Positions 17,770 to 26,897 of a stretch of 62,770 bases of DNA are shown here, piece after piece; the stretch's first letter is position 1; each line of letters starts with the position of its first letter. The notes beneath the pieces were generated by a model. It had not been told where the DNA came from and did no database searches. It saw nothing but the letters and a program-made list of their open reading frames with translations. The stretch is from Thermoplasmata archaeon (GTDB taxonomy: Archaea; Thermoplasmatota; Thermoplasmata; UBA184): NCBI GenBank assembly GCA_021826525.1, contig JAKAZU010000003.1:1-62770 (forward strand), given 5' to 3'. The translations under genes and the position numbers were made by a program.

Positions 17770-18965
17770 GGCCGTTCGATGATCGTGCTGAGCCCGTTGC
17801 CGCCGCCCATGCAGAGCGTGGCGAGCCCGAGGTGTCCCTGAGCCCGGGCGAGCTCGTGGACGAGCGTGACGAGAATGCGCGCGCCGCTGGCGCCGATAGG
17901 GTGGCCGAGAGCGACCGCTCCCCCGACCGCGTTGAAACGGTCGTCCGGGAAGCCGAACGCGCGTTGCACGGCCAACGAGGCCGAAGCATAGGCTTCGTTG
18001 TGCTCGACGCGATCGAAATCGCCCGGTTCTAGCCCCGCGGCCGCGAGGTGCTTGCGGACCGTCGGAATCGGCGACTCCATCACGTTCGCCGGGTCGACGC
18101 CGCTCACGCAGGTCGAGCGAATCCATGCGAGCGGGTCGAGGCTGCGTCGGCGGACCTCGGACGCCGAGGCGAGGACCAGGGCCGCTGCTCCGTCGGAGAG
18201 TTTCGAGGCGTTGCCGGCGGTGACGACCCCTCCGGGGAGGAACGCGGGAGCCAATCGCGCGAGGCCCTCAAGGCTCGTGTCCGCGCGCACGCACTCATCG
18301 ACCGACAGACCCTTCGAGCGGGGAGCGAGCGCGCTCGGGATCTCGACGATCTCGCGGGCGAACCGGCCGTCGGCGGTCGCGGCAGCCGCGCGGTGGTTGC
18401 TGCGCACGGCGTAGCGGTCGATCTCCTCCCGGGTGAGATGGAAGCGCTCGGCGACCCTTTCACCGGTCATGCCCATCAGCTCGTGCTCAGAGTAGGCGTC
18501 TCGCAAGGCGTCCTCCTGCATCGCGTCCACGAACGCTCGGTTACCGAACTTGATGCCCGAGCGCACCTCTCCCGTAACGAGATAGGGCGCCCGCGACATC
18601 GACTCCATCCCCCCGACCAACACGAGATTCGCCTCTCCCGCACGGATCTCCGATAGGCCGATGTGCACGGCCTTCATCCCGGAGCCGCAGACCATGTTCA
18701 CCGTCGTAGCGCCGCTGCTGTCCGGTACCCCGGCTCCCCGCCCGACCTGTCGCGCCGGGTTCTGACCCGCGCCCGCCTGGATCCCGTGACCGAAGAGGAC
18801 ATCCTCGATGTCGGCCGGAGCGAGGTGGGCGCGCTCGATCGCCGCCCGGGCCGCGAACGCCCCGAGCGCGGTCGCCGGGACCTCGCGAAGGGATCCGAGA
18901 TACCTTCCAATCGGGGTCCGGACGGCGGAGACGATCGCAACCCGGACCGGTTCGGGCGCGGGCAT
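17766..18965 (-). CDS. Acetyl-CoA C-acyltransferase (thiolase)
   Basis: A 399-residue thiolase of the bacterial/mitochondrial type, joining or cleaving acyl-CoAs. The nucleophile is Cys93 in [11 protein letters not shown], His355 is in [10 protein letters not shown], Cys385 is in CMGGGNG, and HNEAYA is the NEAF motif. All four are present, so it should be active. Direction is not decided by sequence. No partner (HMG-CoA synthase-type) is adjacent, unlike the archaeal mevalonate-pathway thiolase, so a catabolic role with the acyl-CoA dehydrogenase at 37165-38316 is plausible. Confidence 0.92.
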   Translation of the reverse strand: MPAPEPVRVAIVSAVRTPIGRYLGSLREVPATALGAFAARAAIERAHLAPADIEDVLFGHGIQAGAGQNPARQVGRGAGVPDSSGATTVNMVCGSGMKAVHIGLSEIRAGEANLVLVGGMESMSRAPYLVTGEVRSGIKFGNRAFVDAMQEDALRDAYSEHELMGMTGERVAERFHLTREEIDRYAVRSNHRAAAATADGRFAREIVEIPSALAPRSKGLSVDECVRADTSLEGLARLAPAFLPGGVVTAGNASKLSDGAAALVLASASEVRRRSLDPLAWIRSTCVSGVDPANVMESPIPTVRKHLAAAGLEPGDFDRVEHNEAYASASLAVQRAFGFPDDRFNAVGGAVALGHPIGASGARILVTLVHELARAQGHLGLATLCMGGGNGLSTIIERP

Positions 18966-19045
18966 CGCTACCGATCACCGGTCGCACGGCATAACGTCAG
19001 CGAGGGCTCCGCGGGAGAGGGGAACCGAGTCCGCCCGCGATGTCG

Positions 19046-19789
19046 TTAGTCTTCTTCCACACGCGGAGCAAGGAGGAAACGTCCCGATCCTTTCCCGTTG
19101 GCCATCGAGAACTCGACCTTGAGCGGGTACTCGTTGCCGACGTGCAGCGTGACCTCGTCCGCGGACGTGATCGACTTCATCATCGCCGAGAAGAAGTCGA
19201 GCGGGTACATGCTCTTCACCGGCTCCTTCGACTCGAGGCGGGTCAGGCCGGGCCCGCCCTTGGAGAGGTGGAGGTCCACGCGGTCGGTCTCGCCCTCGGA
19301 ATAGAGACGGAAGACCTCGGGTTCGACCTGAATCGTGACGTGATCGGAGATGCTCTCGCTGCCGCGGATCCCTTGCCGGATCTCGTCCATCGACACGACG
19401 GCGACCGCAGGGGGGCTCACGTTCGGCACCTTGGGCTCCGGCATCCCGGCGGGATCGATCACGGACATCGAGCGGGTGACCTTTCCGACCTTGACGATGA
19501 GCCGACTCTTGCCGCCGTCGTACTCGAGGTCGATGTTCTCCCCGGGCTTGGCGAGGCGGAGGACGTCCTTCAATTTCTCCACATCGACCCCGATACTGGT
19601 GGGTTCGCCGGTGAACTCCTCGAAGATCCCCCCCTCGAGCTTGAGGACGAGCATCGCCACGTGCGAGGGGTCGACCGCACGGACCTCGACCCCGTCCTTC
19701 GAGATCGACAGCTTTACTTCGGAGACGAGGGTGGAGACGACCTCGACGAGCTCGCGGAGGGTCTCGGTCTTAATGCGAGCCTTGAACAT
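19046..19789 (-). CDS. pcn: DNA sliding clamp PCNA
   Basis: The trimeric clamp that tethers DNA polymerase and other replication factors. Key parts are FKARIKTETLRELVEVV at the N-terminus, the interdomain connector region, and SADEVTLHVGNEYPLKVEFSMANGKGSGRFLLAPRVEED, with the usual acidic end. Starting at MFKARIK (19789) gives 247 residues, the standard archaeal length; an in-frame ATG eight codons earlier (19813) is an alternative. Confidence 0.95.
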   Translation of the reverse strand: MFKARIKTETLRELVEVVSTLVSEVKLSISKDGVEVRAVDPSHVAMLVLKLEGGIFEEFTGEPTSIGVDVEKLKDVLRLAKPGENIDLEYDGGKSRLIVKVGKVTRSMSVIDPAGMPEPKVPNVSPPAVAVVSMDEIRQGIRGSESISDHVTIQVEPEVFRLYSEGETDRVDLHLSKGGPGLTRLESKEPVKSMYPLDFFSAMMKSITSADEVTLHVGNEYPLKVEFSMANGKGSGRFLLAPRVEED

Positions 19790-19885
19790 TCGCAGCGCCT
19801 CGGCGCGCGACACTCTCCCCCCTCAAAAAGCTGCGCATCGCTCCCGGGGGAGAGGCGCTTTGGCCCGGGAGGAGGTGGGGCGGTC

Positions 19886-20644
19886 GTGACGGAGCTGGCG
19901 TACCTCGCGTCGATGGACGGCGCGTACACTCGATCTTTCCGCGCGCGGGTCGTGGCGCGGCCCCCCGGGGGGGTGGTTCTCGACCGAACGTTCTTCTATC
20001 CGACCGGTGGGGGGCAGCCAAACGATCTCGGGACCCTGCGGGCCCCCCGCGCCCCTGTCGCTGCGGCCGTCGTCGATGTGGTAAAGCAGGGATCGACGGT
20101 CGTCCATCGGCTCTCCGGCGCCGCCTCCGCCCGCGCGGGACTCGCTGTCGGCACCGAGGTGGAAGCGACCATCGACTGGGCCCGGCGGGAGCGACACATG
20201 CGGCTCCACACGTCCCAGCACTACCTCAGCGCCCGGATCTTCGCGCGGTACGGCGCGCGCACGCGTCGCGCGTCGCTCCGGGGGCGCGAGGCGGTCATCG
20301 AGCTCGATCGCGCGTTGCCCTTTCGTGCCATCGAGGAACTCGGAGAGGATGCCGCGAGGATGGCGAGCGACCCGCGGCACGTTCGGATCCGGGAGGTCCC
20401 ACGGGTCGAATGGGATCGGCACCCCACGGCACGCTCGAGCCTGGTCGCTCTCGCGCCGGGCGTGGATCCGGTGCGCCTCATCGAGATCGAGGGGATCGAT
20501 CTGTGCCCCTGCGGGGGTACCCACGTGCGTTCGACCTCGGAGGTCGGAGAGCTCGAGATTCGACCGATCTCGGAGCGGGACGAAGGGGGCACTCGGCTCA
20601 GCTACGTGCTGGTGAACGGAGGCGGGACCACTCCGCCCGAGTAG
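19886..20644 (+). CDS. alaX: Alanyl-tRNA editing protein AlaX
   Basis: A free-standing editing domain that deacylates mischarged tRNA-Ala. Metal ligands are visible: HTSQHYL (HxxxH) and CPCGGTHV (C-x3-H). The N-terminus TFFYPTGGGQPNDLG is the barrel motif shared with AlaRS C-terminal editing regions. GTG at 19886 gives 252 residues, the size of the longer AlaX form. Its 3-prime 47 nt overlap the convergent acetyltransferase gene. Confidence 0.92.
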   Translation: MTELAYLASMDGAYTRSFRARVVARPPGGVVLDRTFFYPTGGGQPNDLGTLRAPRAPVAAAVVDVVKQGSTVVHRLSGAASARAGLAVGTEVEATIDWARRERHMRLHTSQHYLSARIFARYGARTRRASLRGREAVIELDRALPFRAIEELGEDAARMASDPRHVRIREVPRVEWDRHPTARSSLVALAPGVDPVRLIEIEGIDLCPCGGTHVRSTSEVGELEIRPISERDEGGTRLSYVLVNGGGTTPPE

Positions 20645-21155
20645 TCCCGTACACGTGCACGTCGTGCCACGCACCGTGGTGGAATAGCGCGGAACGCAGA
20701 GTTCCCTCGCGTCGCAAGCCGAGCTTTTCGAGGAGGCGCGCCGAGCCGACGTTGTCGACATCGCACGTCGCGCCGACACGCTCGACGTGGAACTCGGCGT
20801 AGACCCGGTCGATGAGAAGCCCGACCGCTTCGGTCCCGTAGCCGTGGCCGCGTTCTTCGCTAGCGCCCATGACGTACCATACGTCGACGTACTCGAGGAC
20901 CGGATGGGCGAAATAGTAGCCCACACAGCCCAGGAGGGTCCCGTCGGATCGCTTGCGGATCGCGTATCGAGGAGCGAGGGAGCGAGGATCGCTCGCGGCG
21001 CTCTCGAGCGATTCCAGGAACGACGGATACTGCTCGGTTTCATACCGGTCAAAGGGTGCGACCAGCTCCGGGTCCTGGTACCATCGAAAGATGCGCTCGC
21101 GCGATCCGGGATCGATCGGCGCAAGCTCGACCCGTGGGCTACGTGGAGGCCCCAT
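20598..21155 (-). CDS. GNAT N-acetyltransferase, RimJ/RimL-like
   Basis: A 185-residue acetyltransferase. The acetyl-CoA pyrophosphate loop is EERGHGYGTEAV, followed by VERVGATCDVDNVGSARLLEKLGL, the typical RimJ/RimL C-terminal signature. Substrate unknown; relatives acetylate ribosomal protein N-termini or small amines. Divergent from the epimerase gene at 21221, sharing an AT-rich spacer, and overlapping alaX at its 3-prime end. Confidence 0.88.
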   Translation of the reverse strand: MGPPRSPRVELAPIDPGSRERIFRWYQDPELVAPFDRYETEQYPSFLESLESAASDPRSLAPRYAIRKRSDGTLLGCVGYYFAHPVLEYVDVWYVMGASEERGHGYGTEAVGLLIDRVYAEFHVERVGATCDVDNVGSARLLEKLGLRREGTLRSALFHHGAWHDVHVYGTTRAEWSRLRSPARS

Positions 21156-21187
21156 CGCAAAGGTTCGCTGCTCGCAGCCTCCGTCCG

Positions 21188-21196
21188 TTTAAATAT
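21188..21196. promoter_or_regulatory. TATA-like element between divergent genes
   Basis: TTTAAATAT lies about 29 nt before the plus-strand ATG of the epimerase gene, right for a leaderless transcript. Read on the other strand (ATATTTAAA) it is 37 nt before the acetyltransferase start at 21155. One element may serve both directions. Confidence 0.6.
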
Positions 21197-21220
21197 GGAA
21201 CCGTCCGTGCGACGGCCCGC

Positions 21221-22195
21221 ATGCCGCCGACCGAGCGCCCCGGGGGCCCGGTGGTCGTGACCGGGGGCGCCGGCGCGATCGGCACCTTTTTGGTCGAAGC
21301 CCTGGTGAAACGCGGGAATGAGGTGCGGATCATCGACAACCTCTCTTCGGGACGGCGGGCGCACTTGGACCGGCTGGGACGACCGGACGGGTGGAAGCTC
21401 GTCATCAGCGACCTTCGGCAGGACGGGTCATGGACCGATGAGTTCCGGGGCGCCCGCGAGGTCTGGCACCTTGCCGCGAACCCGGACATCCGGCGAGGGA
21501 CCGAGGACCCGCGGCTCGATCTGGAGCACGGCACGATCGCCACGTTCCATGTGCTCGAAGCTACTCGGCGTCACGACGTCCCTCGAGTGCATTTCTCCTC
21601 CTCGAGCACGGTCTACGGGATGCCGACGGTCTTTCCGACCCCCGAAAGCTACGGACCCCTGCTCCCGGAGTCGCTCTACGGGGCCTCCAAGCTCGCGAGC
21701 GAGGGCCTGGTGAGCGCATACGCCTCCTGCTACGGGACGACGAGCTACATCTTCCGTTTCGCGAACATCATCGGACCCTTGATGACGCATGGCGTGCTCT
21801 TTGATTTCTTCGAAAAGCTCGCGAAGGACCCCTCTCGGCTCGAGGTTCTCGGGGACGGACGCCAAGCCAAGAGCTACCTTCGAACCGAAGACTGCGTCGA
21901 TGCGATGCTCTTTGCCTCCGAGCGAGGGCACGATCGAGTGAACCTCTTCAACCTCGGTACGGGCGATCGTATCAGCGTACGGGAGATTGCAGAGAAGGTC
22001 GTACGGGCCCATGGAGGCGGGGCCCGAATCGAATACACCGGCGGAACGCGAGGCTGGCCGGGGGACGTGCCCCAGCAGGATCTCGCGATCGACAAGATCG
22101 CCCGACTCGGCTGGACGGCTCGATGGAACAGTGCCGGGGCCGTGGATCTGTCGATCGAGCAGATGCGCCAATCCATTTCCGCCCGTACTCGTTAG
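21221..22195 (+). CDS. NAD-dependent nucleotide-sugar epimerase/dehydratase (GalE-like)
   Basis: A 324-residue extended-SDR enzyme. The Rossmann motif VTGGAGAIGTFL, the serine stretch SSSSTVYG and the catalytic YGASK are all present. Closest general type is UDP-glucose 4-epimerase; the substrate cannot be read from the sequence. It forms a unit with the glycosyltransferase 6 nt downstream, pointing to surface glycan or protein glycosylation. Confidence 0.9.
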   Translation: MPPTERPGGPVVVTGGAGAIGTFLVEALVKRGNEVRIIDNLSSGRRAHLDRLGRPDGWKLVISDLRQDGSWTDEFRGAREVWHLAANPDIRRGTEDPRLDLEHGTIATFHVLEATRRHDVPRVHFSSSSTVYGMPTVFPTPESYGPLLPESLYGASKLASEGLVSAYASCYGTTSYIFRFANIIGPLMTHGVLFDFFEKLAKDPSRLEVLGDGRQAKSYLRTEDCVDAMLFASERGHDRVNLFNLGTGDRISVREIAEKVVRAHGGGARIEYTGGTRGWPGDVPQQDLAIDKIARLGWTARWNSAGAVDLSIEQMRQSISARTR

Positions 22196-22201
22196 GTCAC
22201 C

Positions 22202-23266
22202 GTGAGCGCCCCGGAGCGGACGCCCGGAACCGTCACCGTCATCCTGACCGTGCTCAATGATCGCCGCGTCGAGCGTACCCTGCACAGCCTCCTCGAGCAG
22301 CGGCGCCGACCGGATCGGATCCTCGTCGACGACGGGAGCGGCCCGGACGGGATCGTCCGCCCGATCGTGGAACGGTGGCGAGCACGCGATCCGCGCGTGG
22401 AATGGCTGGACGCGCCGGGCACGATCAGCGAGAGCCGGAACCGGGCCCTCCAGGTGGTTTCCACCGAATTCGTTGCGTTCATCGATGCGGACGAGATCGC
22501 TCGGCCGGAGTGGTTGGGGGAGCTGCTCGGGCCGTTTGACGACCCTAGGATCGGCTTCACCGGGGGGCCGACCCCCGCCCTCCCGTCGACCTGCCACGGC
22601 GCCGGGGTGCGGTACTACGATGGGTACCTTCGACGTTTCTACGACGTGACTGCGCGAGCCCACCCTACGTCGTTGCCGATGGGCAACTCCGCCTGGCGCA
22701 CCTCGGTCTTCGATCAGTTGGGCCTCCTCGACGCCACGCTCTATCCCTATGCCTCCAGCGAGGATCAGGAGATGGCGGTCCGGGCGAGCCGCGCCGGCTG
22801 GAAGGGCCGCTACGTCCCGGGCGCAATCGTCGATCACGACTTCTCTGAACTTACTTCGGGCTCGCTGCTGCGCAAGCAAAGCCGCTACGCGACGGGAGGC
22901 TACCTCGTCTGGCGGCGCCACGCCTCGACGTACGAGGCGACCGGGGGACGGCTGGCTCCCTACGTCCTCCTGCCGGCGCTCGCGGTCCTCGGGGCGATCT
23001 TCCTCGCCTTCCCCCAACTCTATTGGCCCGCGGTGGGCTTGCTCGCGACGGGCTCGGGAGGGCTCGCTGTCCTCGCTTTGGGATTGTCCGTCCAGGGCCT
23101 CCGATGGGAACGGACGTACCCCGGGATGCGGTTCCGGGCCTTCGAGATCCTCCGTCGGTGGGCGACGTTGTTCGGGGCCTTCCGGGGTCTCATCCACTAC
23201 GGTTGGACGGGCCGCCGGGAGGTGGGCTCTGCCTCGACGGAGCCGCCCCGGTCCGGCAAACCTTAA
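22202..23266 (+). CDS. Family 2 glycosyltransferase with C-terminal membrane segments
   Basis: A 354-residue protein with a GT-A catalytic half: VILTVLNDRRVERTL, DDGSGPDG and the metal-binding FIDADEIARP. A later acidic SSEDQEMAVRASRAGW matches the GT2 acceptor-site motif (ED). Two hydrophobic segments near residues 255-300 anchor it in the membrane. GTG start 6 nt after the epimerase stop. Likely transfers a sugar to a lipid or surface glycan. Confidence 0.88.
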   Translation: MSAPERTPGTVTVILTVLNDRRVERTLHSLLEQRRRPDRILVDDGSGPDGIVRPIVERWRARDPRVEWLDAPGTISESRNRALQVVSTEFVAFIDADEIARPEWLGELLGPFDDPRIGFTGGPTPALPSTCHGAGVRYYDGYLRRFYDVTARAHPTSLPMGNSAWRTSVFDQLGLLDATLYPYASSEDQEMAVRASRAGWKGRYVPGAIVDHDFSELTSGSLLRKQSRYATGGYLVWRRHASTYEATGGRLAPYVLLPALAVLGAIFLAFPQLYWPAVGLLATGSGGLAVLALGLSVQGLRWERTYPGMRFRAFEILRRWATLFGAFRGLIHYGWTGRREVGSASTEPPRSGKP

Positions 23267-23290
23267 ACCGCAAGCGCGCTCCGCGCGGCG

Positions 23291-24181
23291 ATGACCTCTC
23301 ACGCCGCAGCTTCGCCGGTCGCTACGGTCGCTTCGGGCGATCTTGTGCACCTCGACTTCGAGCTCTGGGCTGAGGGCGGGGCGAAGCCCGAGCTCATCGG
23401 AACCACCCGCGAGGAGGTTGCTCAGGATGCCCTGGGGCAGCTTCCGCAAGGGCGTCGCTACGGACCTCGGCCCCACCTCATCGGCGGCCCCTACTTCCCC
23501 TCCGGGATCGAGCAGACCCTGGTCGGCAGCACCGTCGGCAACGAGATCACGAAGGAGTTCGCCGCGGTAGATGCCTTCGGAGAGCGGGACCCCAAGCTGA
23601 TCGAACTGTTCTCGATGCACGAGATCGAGCGCCTGCCCGAAATGCGCCGACAGGACGCGCATCTGGATGTGGGCACGATCCTGACGATCCGGGGACGAGA
23701 GGGCCGCGTCGTGACGCTCACGCAGGCCCGTGTCCGGGTCGACTTCAACCCTCCGTTCGCGGGCCGCAAGGTCCGCGGGAAGTTCAAGATCGTGGACCGC
23801 ATCACGGATCCGGACGAGCAGGTCCGTGCGCTGATCGAGATTGAATACGGCCGGCCGGGCTCGGAATTCCACGTCGAGATCCGCGACCACGTCGTAACGA
23901 TCAAGGTCCCCGACCGGGCCAAGTTCGACCCTTCCTGGTTCGGCGACAAGCCACGGATCGTCGATCGCATCCGCACCCAGATCTCCCCCAAGTCAATACG
24001 ATTCGTGGAAGAGTACGTCACCCCGACCCCCGAGAAGACCGAATCTGCCGCCGCGCCCGCAGGAGCCCCTACGGCGCCCTCTCCCCCGAGCTCAGCCCCC
24101 GGGACCTCCGCTTCGGCCGATACGGCCAGTCCCGCTACGGGTACCGAGCGCTCCAAGACGAAACCCGCGGCCAGCCCCTAG
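23291..24181 (+). CDS. FKBP-type peptidyl-prolyl isomerase, archaeal long form
   Basis: A 296-residue archaeal FKBP. The FKBP domain starts at GDLVHLDFELWAEG, has an IF insert with GERDPKLIELF and continues to TQARVRVDFNPPFAGRKVRGKFKI. A C-terminal domain of about 90 residues follows (RALIEIEYGRPGSEFHVEIR), then a Ser/Pro/Ala tail. The fold speeds proline isomerization and acts as a chaperone. A CTTAAAC element overlaps the stop of the preceding gene 26 nt before the ATG. Confidence 0.92.
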   Translation: MTSHAAASPVATVASGDLVHLDFELWAEGGAKPELIGTTREEVAQDALGQLPQGRRYGPRPHLIGGPYFPSGIEQTLVGSTVGNEITKEFAAVDAFGERDPKLIELFSMHEIERLPEMRRQDAHLDVGTILTIRGREGRVVTLTQARVRVDFNPPFAGRKVRGKFKIVDRITDPDEQVRALIEIEYGRPGSEFHVEIRDHVVTIKVPDRAKFDPSWFGDKPRIVDRIRTQISPKSIRFVEEYVTPTPEKTESAAAPAGAPTAPSPPSSAPGTSASADTASPATGTERSKTKPAASP

Positions 24182-24246
24182 GTTGCCCCCCGGAACGGAA
24201 CGAACCAACGCTAGATGAACCGGCTCGCGCTCTTCGCCGTGTGCAG

Positions 24247-24375
24247 ATGCCCGCTCCGCCGTCCAGGGAGATCCCGCGAGCGTTCTTGGTCACGGTCTTC
24301 GCGGTAGGGATCGCGGTTGCAGTCGCGGTCGCGGTCCTAGGCTTTTACGGGTACATCGGCGCGGGAATCCCGTGA
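24247..24375 (+). CDS. Small membrane protein, 42 residues, unknown
   Basis: A short reading frame: a polar start (MPAPPSREIPR), one long hydrophobic segment of valine and alanine (about residues 13-35) and a short end. An in-frame GTG two codons earlier is an alternative start. Its stop overlaps the GTG of the next small membrane protein (GTGA), like real coupled genes in this genome. No family recognised. Confidence 0.5.
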   Translation: MPAPPSREIPRAFLVTVFAVGIAVAVAVAVLGFYGYIGAGIP

Positions 24376-24569
24376 TCCCCCCGGGCGTCTATCGTACGAG
24401 TCGAGCCCAGATAAACCGCCCCGGACGTGAAGCGGGCGTGGCAGTCGGGCGGCCAGCGGCTTCGGAGAAGAAATACAACCCTTACTTGGGCTGGGTGGTC
24501 GGAGGCATTCTCATCCTCGCGATCTTCGCGGTGATGGGAGTCTTCTGGTTCATGTACCATCCCTTGTAG
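24372..24569 (+). CDS. Small membrane protein, 65 residues, unknown
   Basis: Residues 1-34 are polar and arginine-rich; residues 37-61 form one hydrophobic helix (GWVVGGILILAIFAVMGVFW) ending MYHPL. Coupled to the preceding 42-residue protein by GTGA. The tail overlaps the convergent methyltransferase gene by 20 nt. Size and layout recall tiny subunits of respiratory complexes, but nothing in the sequence proves this. Confidence 0.5.
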   Translation: MIPPGVYRTSRAQINRPGREAGVAVGRPAASEKKYNPYLGWVVGGILILAIFAVMGVFWFMYHPL

Positions 24570-25107
24570 CGCCGGACGCCCAGCATTCGGGCGCGCGGTA
24601 GGCGTAGACCGCCCCGGACGTGGCGTACGGGACCCAGCCCGGTATCGGATGGTAGTGCGTCACGAACCGAGCTCCGCGCGGGAGTTCTCGTTCGAGTTTG
24701 GGCCGAAGGCGAGCCATCGTCGAGGGCCAGAGGAATGCGAAGACAACATTCGCCCGGGTCAAGTCCTCGTCGAAGAGATTCCCCCGGACGATCGTCACCC
24801 GATCCCGATCGTTCCCCCATCTCTGGCGGAGGGACAGAATGACAGCTCGAAGGCGATCGATCTCGACGGCGCGCACTCGTGATCCCCGATCGCGAGCCAC
24901 CCGCAGTGCGAGCTCGCCGGTCCCCGCGCCGAGATCGATCACGAGGTCGGTCGCGGAAGGGTTCGCGAGGCGGATCATTCGATCCGCGACGCGGGTCGGC
25001 GTCGGTTCGTACCCCGCCCCGTAGGCGAACGATCCGAAGAAGAAGTACACGAAGAACCCGAGGCCGGCGAGGATCGTGAGAAGTCCCGCGACCGCCATCG
25101 GGACCAT
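24550..25107 (-). CDS. Membrane-anchored class I SAM methyltransferase
   Basis: A 185-residue protein beginning with one membrane helix (VAGLLTILAGLGFFVYFFFG) and continuing with a Rossmann methyltransferase: VIDLGAGTGELALRVA is motif I, RAVEIDRLRAVI is post-I. Substrate unknown. The start codon directly abuts the meaB stop, so it is likely co-transcribed with mcmA2 and meaB. Its end overlaps the small membrane gene on the other strand. Confidence 0.82.
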   Translation of the reverse strand: MVPMAVAGLLTILAGLGFFVYFFFGSFAYGAGYEPTPTRVADRMIRLANPSATDLVIDLGAGTGELALRVARDRGSRVRAVEIDRLRAVILSLRQRWGNDRDRVTIVRGNLFDEDLTRANVVFAFLWPSTMARLRPKLERELPRGARFVTHYHPIPGWVPYATSGAVYAYRAPECWASGATRDGT

Positions 25108-26064
25108 CTACGCGCGCCCCTTCCTCCGCTCCTGCCACCAACGACGCGCGGCGGTCTCGGGGTCGATTCGGTGGGCGAGTACCGGCTCGACGCGCCGCGG
25201 AAGGCTCGGGTCCCGCGACAGGTCCGCGACGAACCGAGATTCCGCGAGGGCTAGGATCTCCTGGGTCAACCGACGGCGTTCTCCTTCGAGGCGTTTGCCG
25301 CTCGAGTCGAGGTAGTGTTCGTGGGCTTCGATCGCCTGCCATAGTTCGGGGATCCCCGAGGGGATCGTCGTCGATGTAGCGACCACGGGCACCCTCCAGC
25401 CGGGATCCACGCTGCCCAAGGATGCGAGCTCGGCGAGGTCGCGCCGGGCCCGGTCCGCGCCGGGCAGATCTGACTTGTTCACGCAGAACACGTCGGCGAT
25501 CTCGAAGAGCCCCGCCTTGAGCGTCTGGACCTCATCGCCGAGATGAGGGACGAGGACGACAACGCTCGTGGTCGCGACCTGCCGGATCTCGACGTCGACT
25601 TGGCCGCTCCCGACGGTTTCGACGAGGACGATCCCGAATCCCGCGGCCTCCAACAGACGCGCGACCTCCCGCGTCGCCCGGGCGAGTCCGCCGGCGTGGC
25701 CTCGGGTCGCCATGGAGCGGATGAAGATCCCCGGGTCGTCGGGAGGTCGATCCAGCCGAATCCGGTCGCCGAGGACCGACCCTCCCGAGAACGGGCTCGA
25801 CGGATCGACGGCCACGACCGCGACCTTCTTCCCGAGCGAGCGCACGTGAGCGAGCAGCGCGTTGATGAGCGAGGACTTGCCTACTCCGAGCGGTCCGGCC
25901 AGCCCGATGAGCCACGCATGGCCGGTGTGGGGATAGATCGCCCGCAAGACCTCGCGCGCCCCGGGATCATCGTTTTCCGCGCCGGTGATGAGGCGCGCGA
26001 GGGCGCGACGGTCACCGTCGATCAGGGCTTGGGCCGCCGGCGGGAAGCGGCGGGCCGGGCTCAT
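25108..26064 (-). CDS. meaB: Methylmalonyl-CoA mutase-associated GTPase MeaB
   Basis: A 318-residue G3E GTPase that gates cofactor loading and protects methylmalonyl-CoA mutase. Walker A is GPLGVGKSS (residues 57-65), followed by [16 protein letters not shown], the family hallmark, and VNKSD as the guanine-specificity motif. The start overlaps the stop of mcmA2 by 4 nt, confirming the functional link. Confidence 0.94.
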   Translation of the reverse strand: MSPARRFPPAAQALIDGDRRALARLITGAENDDPGAREVLRAIYPHTGHAWLIGLAGPLGVGKSSLINALLAHVRSLGKKVAVVAVDPSSPFSGGSVLGDRIRLDRPPDDPGIFIRSMATRGHAGGLARATREVARLLEAAGFGIVLVETVGSGQVDVEIRQVATTSVVVLVPHLGDEVQTLKAGLFEIADVFCVNKSDLPGADRARRDLAELASLGSVDPGWRVPVVATSTTIPSGIPELWQAIEAHEHYLDSSGKRLEGERRRLTQEILALAESRFVADLSRDPSLPRRVEPVLAHRIDPETAARRWWQERRKGRA

Positions 26065-26477
26065 GAGGCCCGGCCGGCGAGGCGCTTCGCGGACTTCACG
26101 ATCTCTTCGAGAGATGCGCCGGGTCCGAATATCGCCTTGACCCCGAGCTTGCGCAGCTGTCGGGCGTCCTCGTCGGGTATGATCCCTCCCACGAACACGG
26201 GAATCCGCCCGGATCTCTCCTTACGCATGAGTTCGAGGATCTTCGGGATCAACGCCATGTGCGCTCCCGAGAGGATGGAAAGCCCGACGATGTCGACGTC
26301 CTCCTCCATCGCGGCCTGCACGATCGCCTCGGGCGTCTGACGAAGGCCGGCGTAGATGACCTCCATCCCCGCGTCCCGCAGAGCGCGCGCCACGACCTTG
26401 GCCCCTCGATCGTGCCCGTCCAGTCCCGGTTTCGCAATCAGAACGCGGATCGGAGGCTGTTTCTTTGCCGCAGGCAT
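26061..26477 (-). CDS. mcmA2: Methylmalonyl-CoA mutase, B12-binding small subunit
   Basis: A 138-residue stand-alone cobalamin domain. The base-off B12 motif is [12 protein letters not shown], with His22 as the cobalt ligand; SILSGAHM and GGIIPDED are the other B12 motifs. The catalytic large subunit is encoded separately at 49165-50847. ATG at 26477 is preferred over an in-frame TTG at 26513 because it begins right before the conserved domain. Confidence 0.93.
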   Translation of the reverse strand: MPAAKKQPPIRVLIAKPGLDGHDRGAKVVARALRDAGMEVIYAGLRQTPEAIVQAAMEEDVDIVGLSILSGAHMALIPKILELMRKERSGRIPVFVGGIIPDEDARQLRKLGVKAIFGPGASLEEIVKSAKRLAGRAS

Positions 26478-26897
26478 TCCCGCTCCGGCACCGACGAATT
26501 GCGATGTGCCCAAAAGGTTGTGCGTGGCTGCCCGCCATTCCTGTTAGGGAGGTCCGGCCCCGGAGCGAGCATCGTTCGCCGTTCCTACGGAGGGTGTGGG
26601 TCTCTTCTCGCCTTCCATGGTTCGCCCGGGCGGTGAGTCTGCCCATCCCCTGGAGACCGCGGGTTCTTCCTGATGCACCGTGACTCCCCCGGGCAATGGC
26701 CGGAGCCGCGGGTCCCTCCCGCGCACGGGAAGGTCGCATGGCGCTGACCGGGGTTCACGGGGCCAAACCGCCGCGGAGTGTTCGGCCCAGGAACCGCGCT
26801 TAGGAGCCCGACAGAGGATGATCGCCGAGGCGCCGAGAGAGTTAGATCCCCGAGCCCGAGCGGCGAGGGACCACAGTGGTGCTTCCCGTTCGGAGAG
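26478..26897. other. Gene-free stretch of 420 nt, structured-looking
   Basis: No convincing reading frame and no tRNA T-arm signature on either strand. It has several strong inverted repeats, for example CGCGGG/CCCGCG near 26707-26722 and CCCCGG/CCGGGG near 26685-26752. Its 3-prime side (minus view) holds the mcmA2 promoter. I looked for the conserved core sequences of archaeal RNase P RNA and SRP RNA and did not find them. Confidence 0.5.

Noticed and set aside
26478..26897. RNase P RNA or SRP RNA gene
   Set aside because: The universal RNase P core (GAGGAAAGTCC, ACAGAA) and the SRP helix 8 motif (GGAAGG-x-AGCA) are not present on either strand. A nearby GACAGAGG and AGGTCCGG are only partial likenesses. 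Left as an open question for a covariance-model search.
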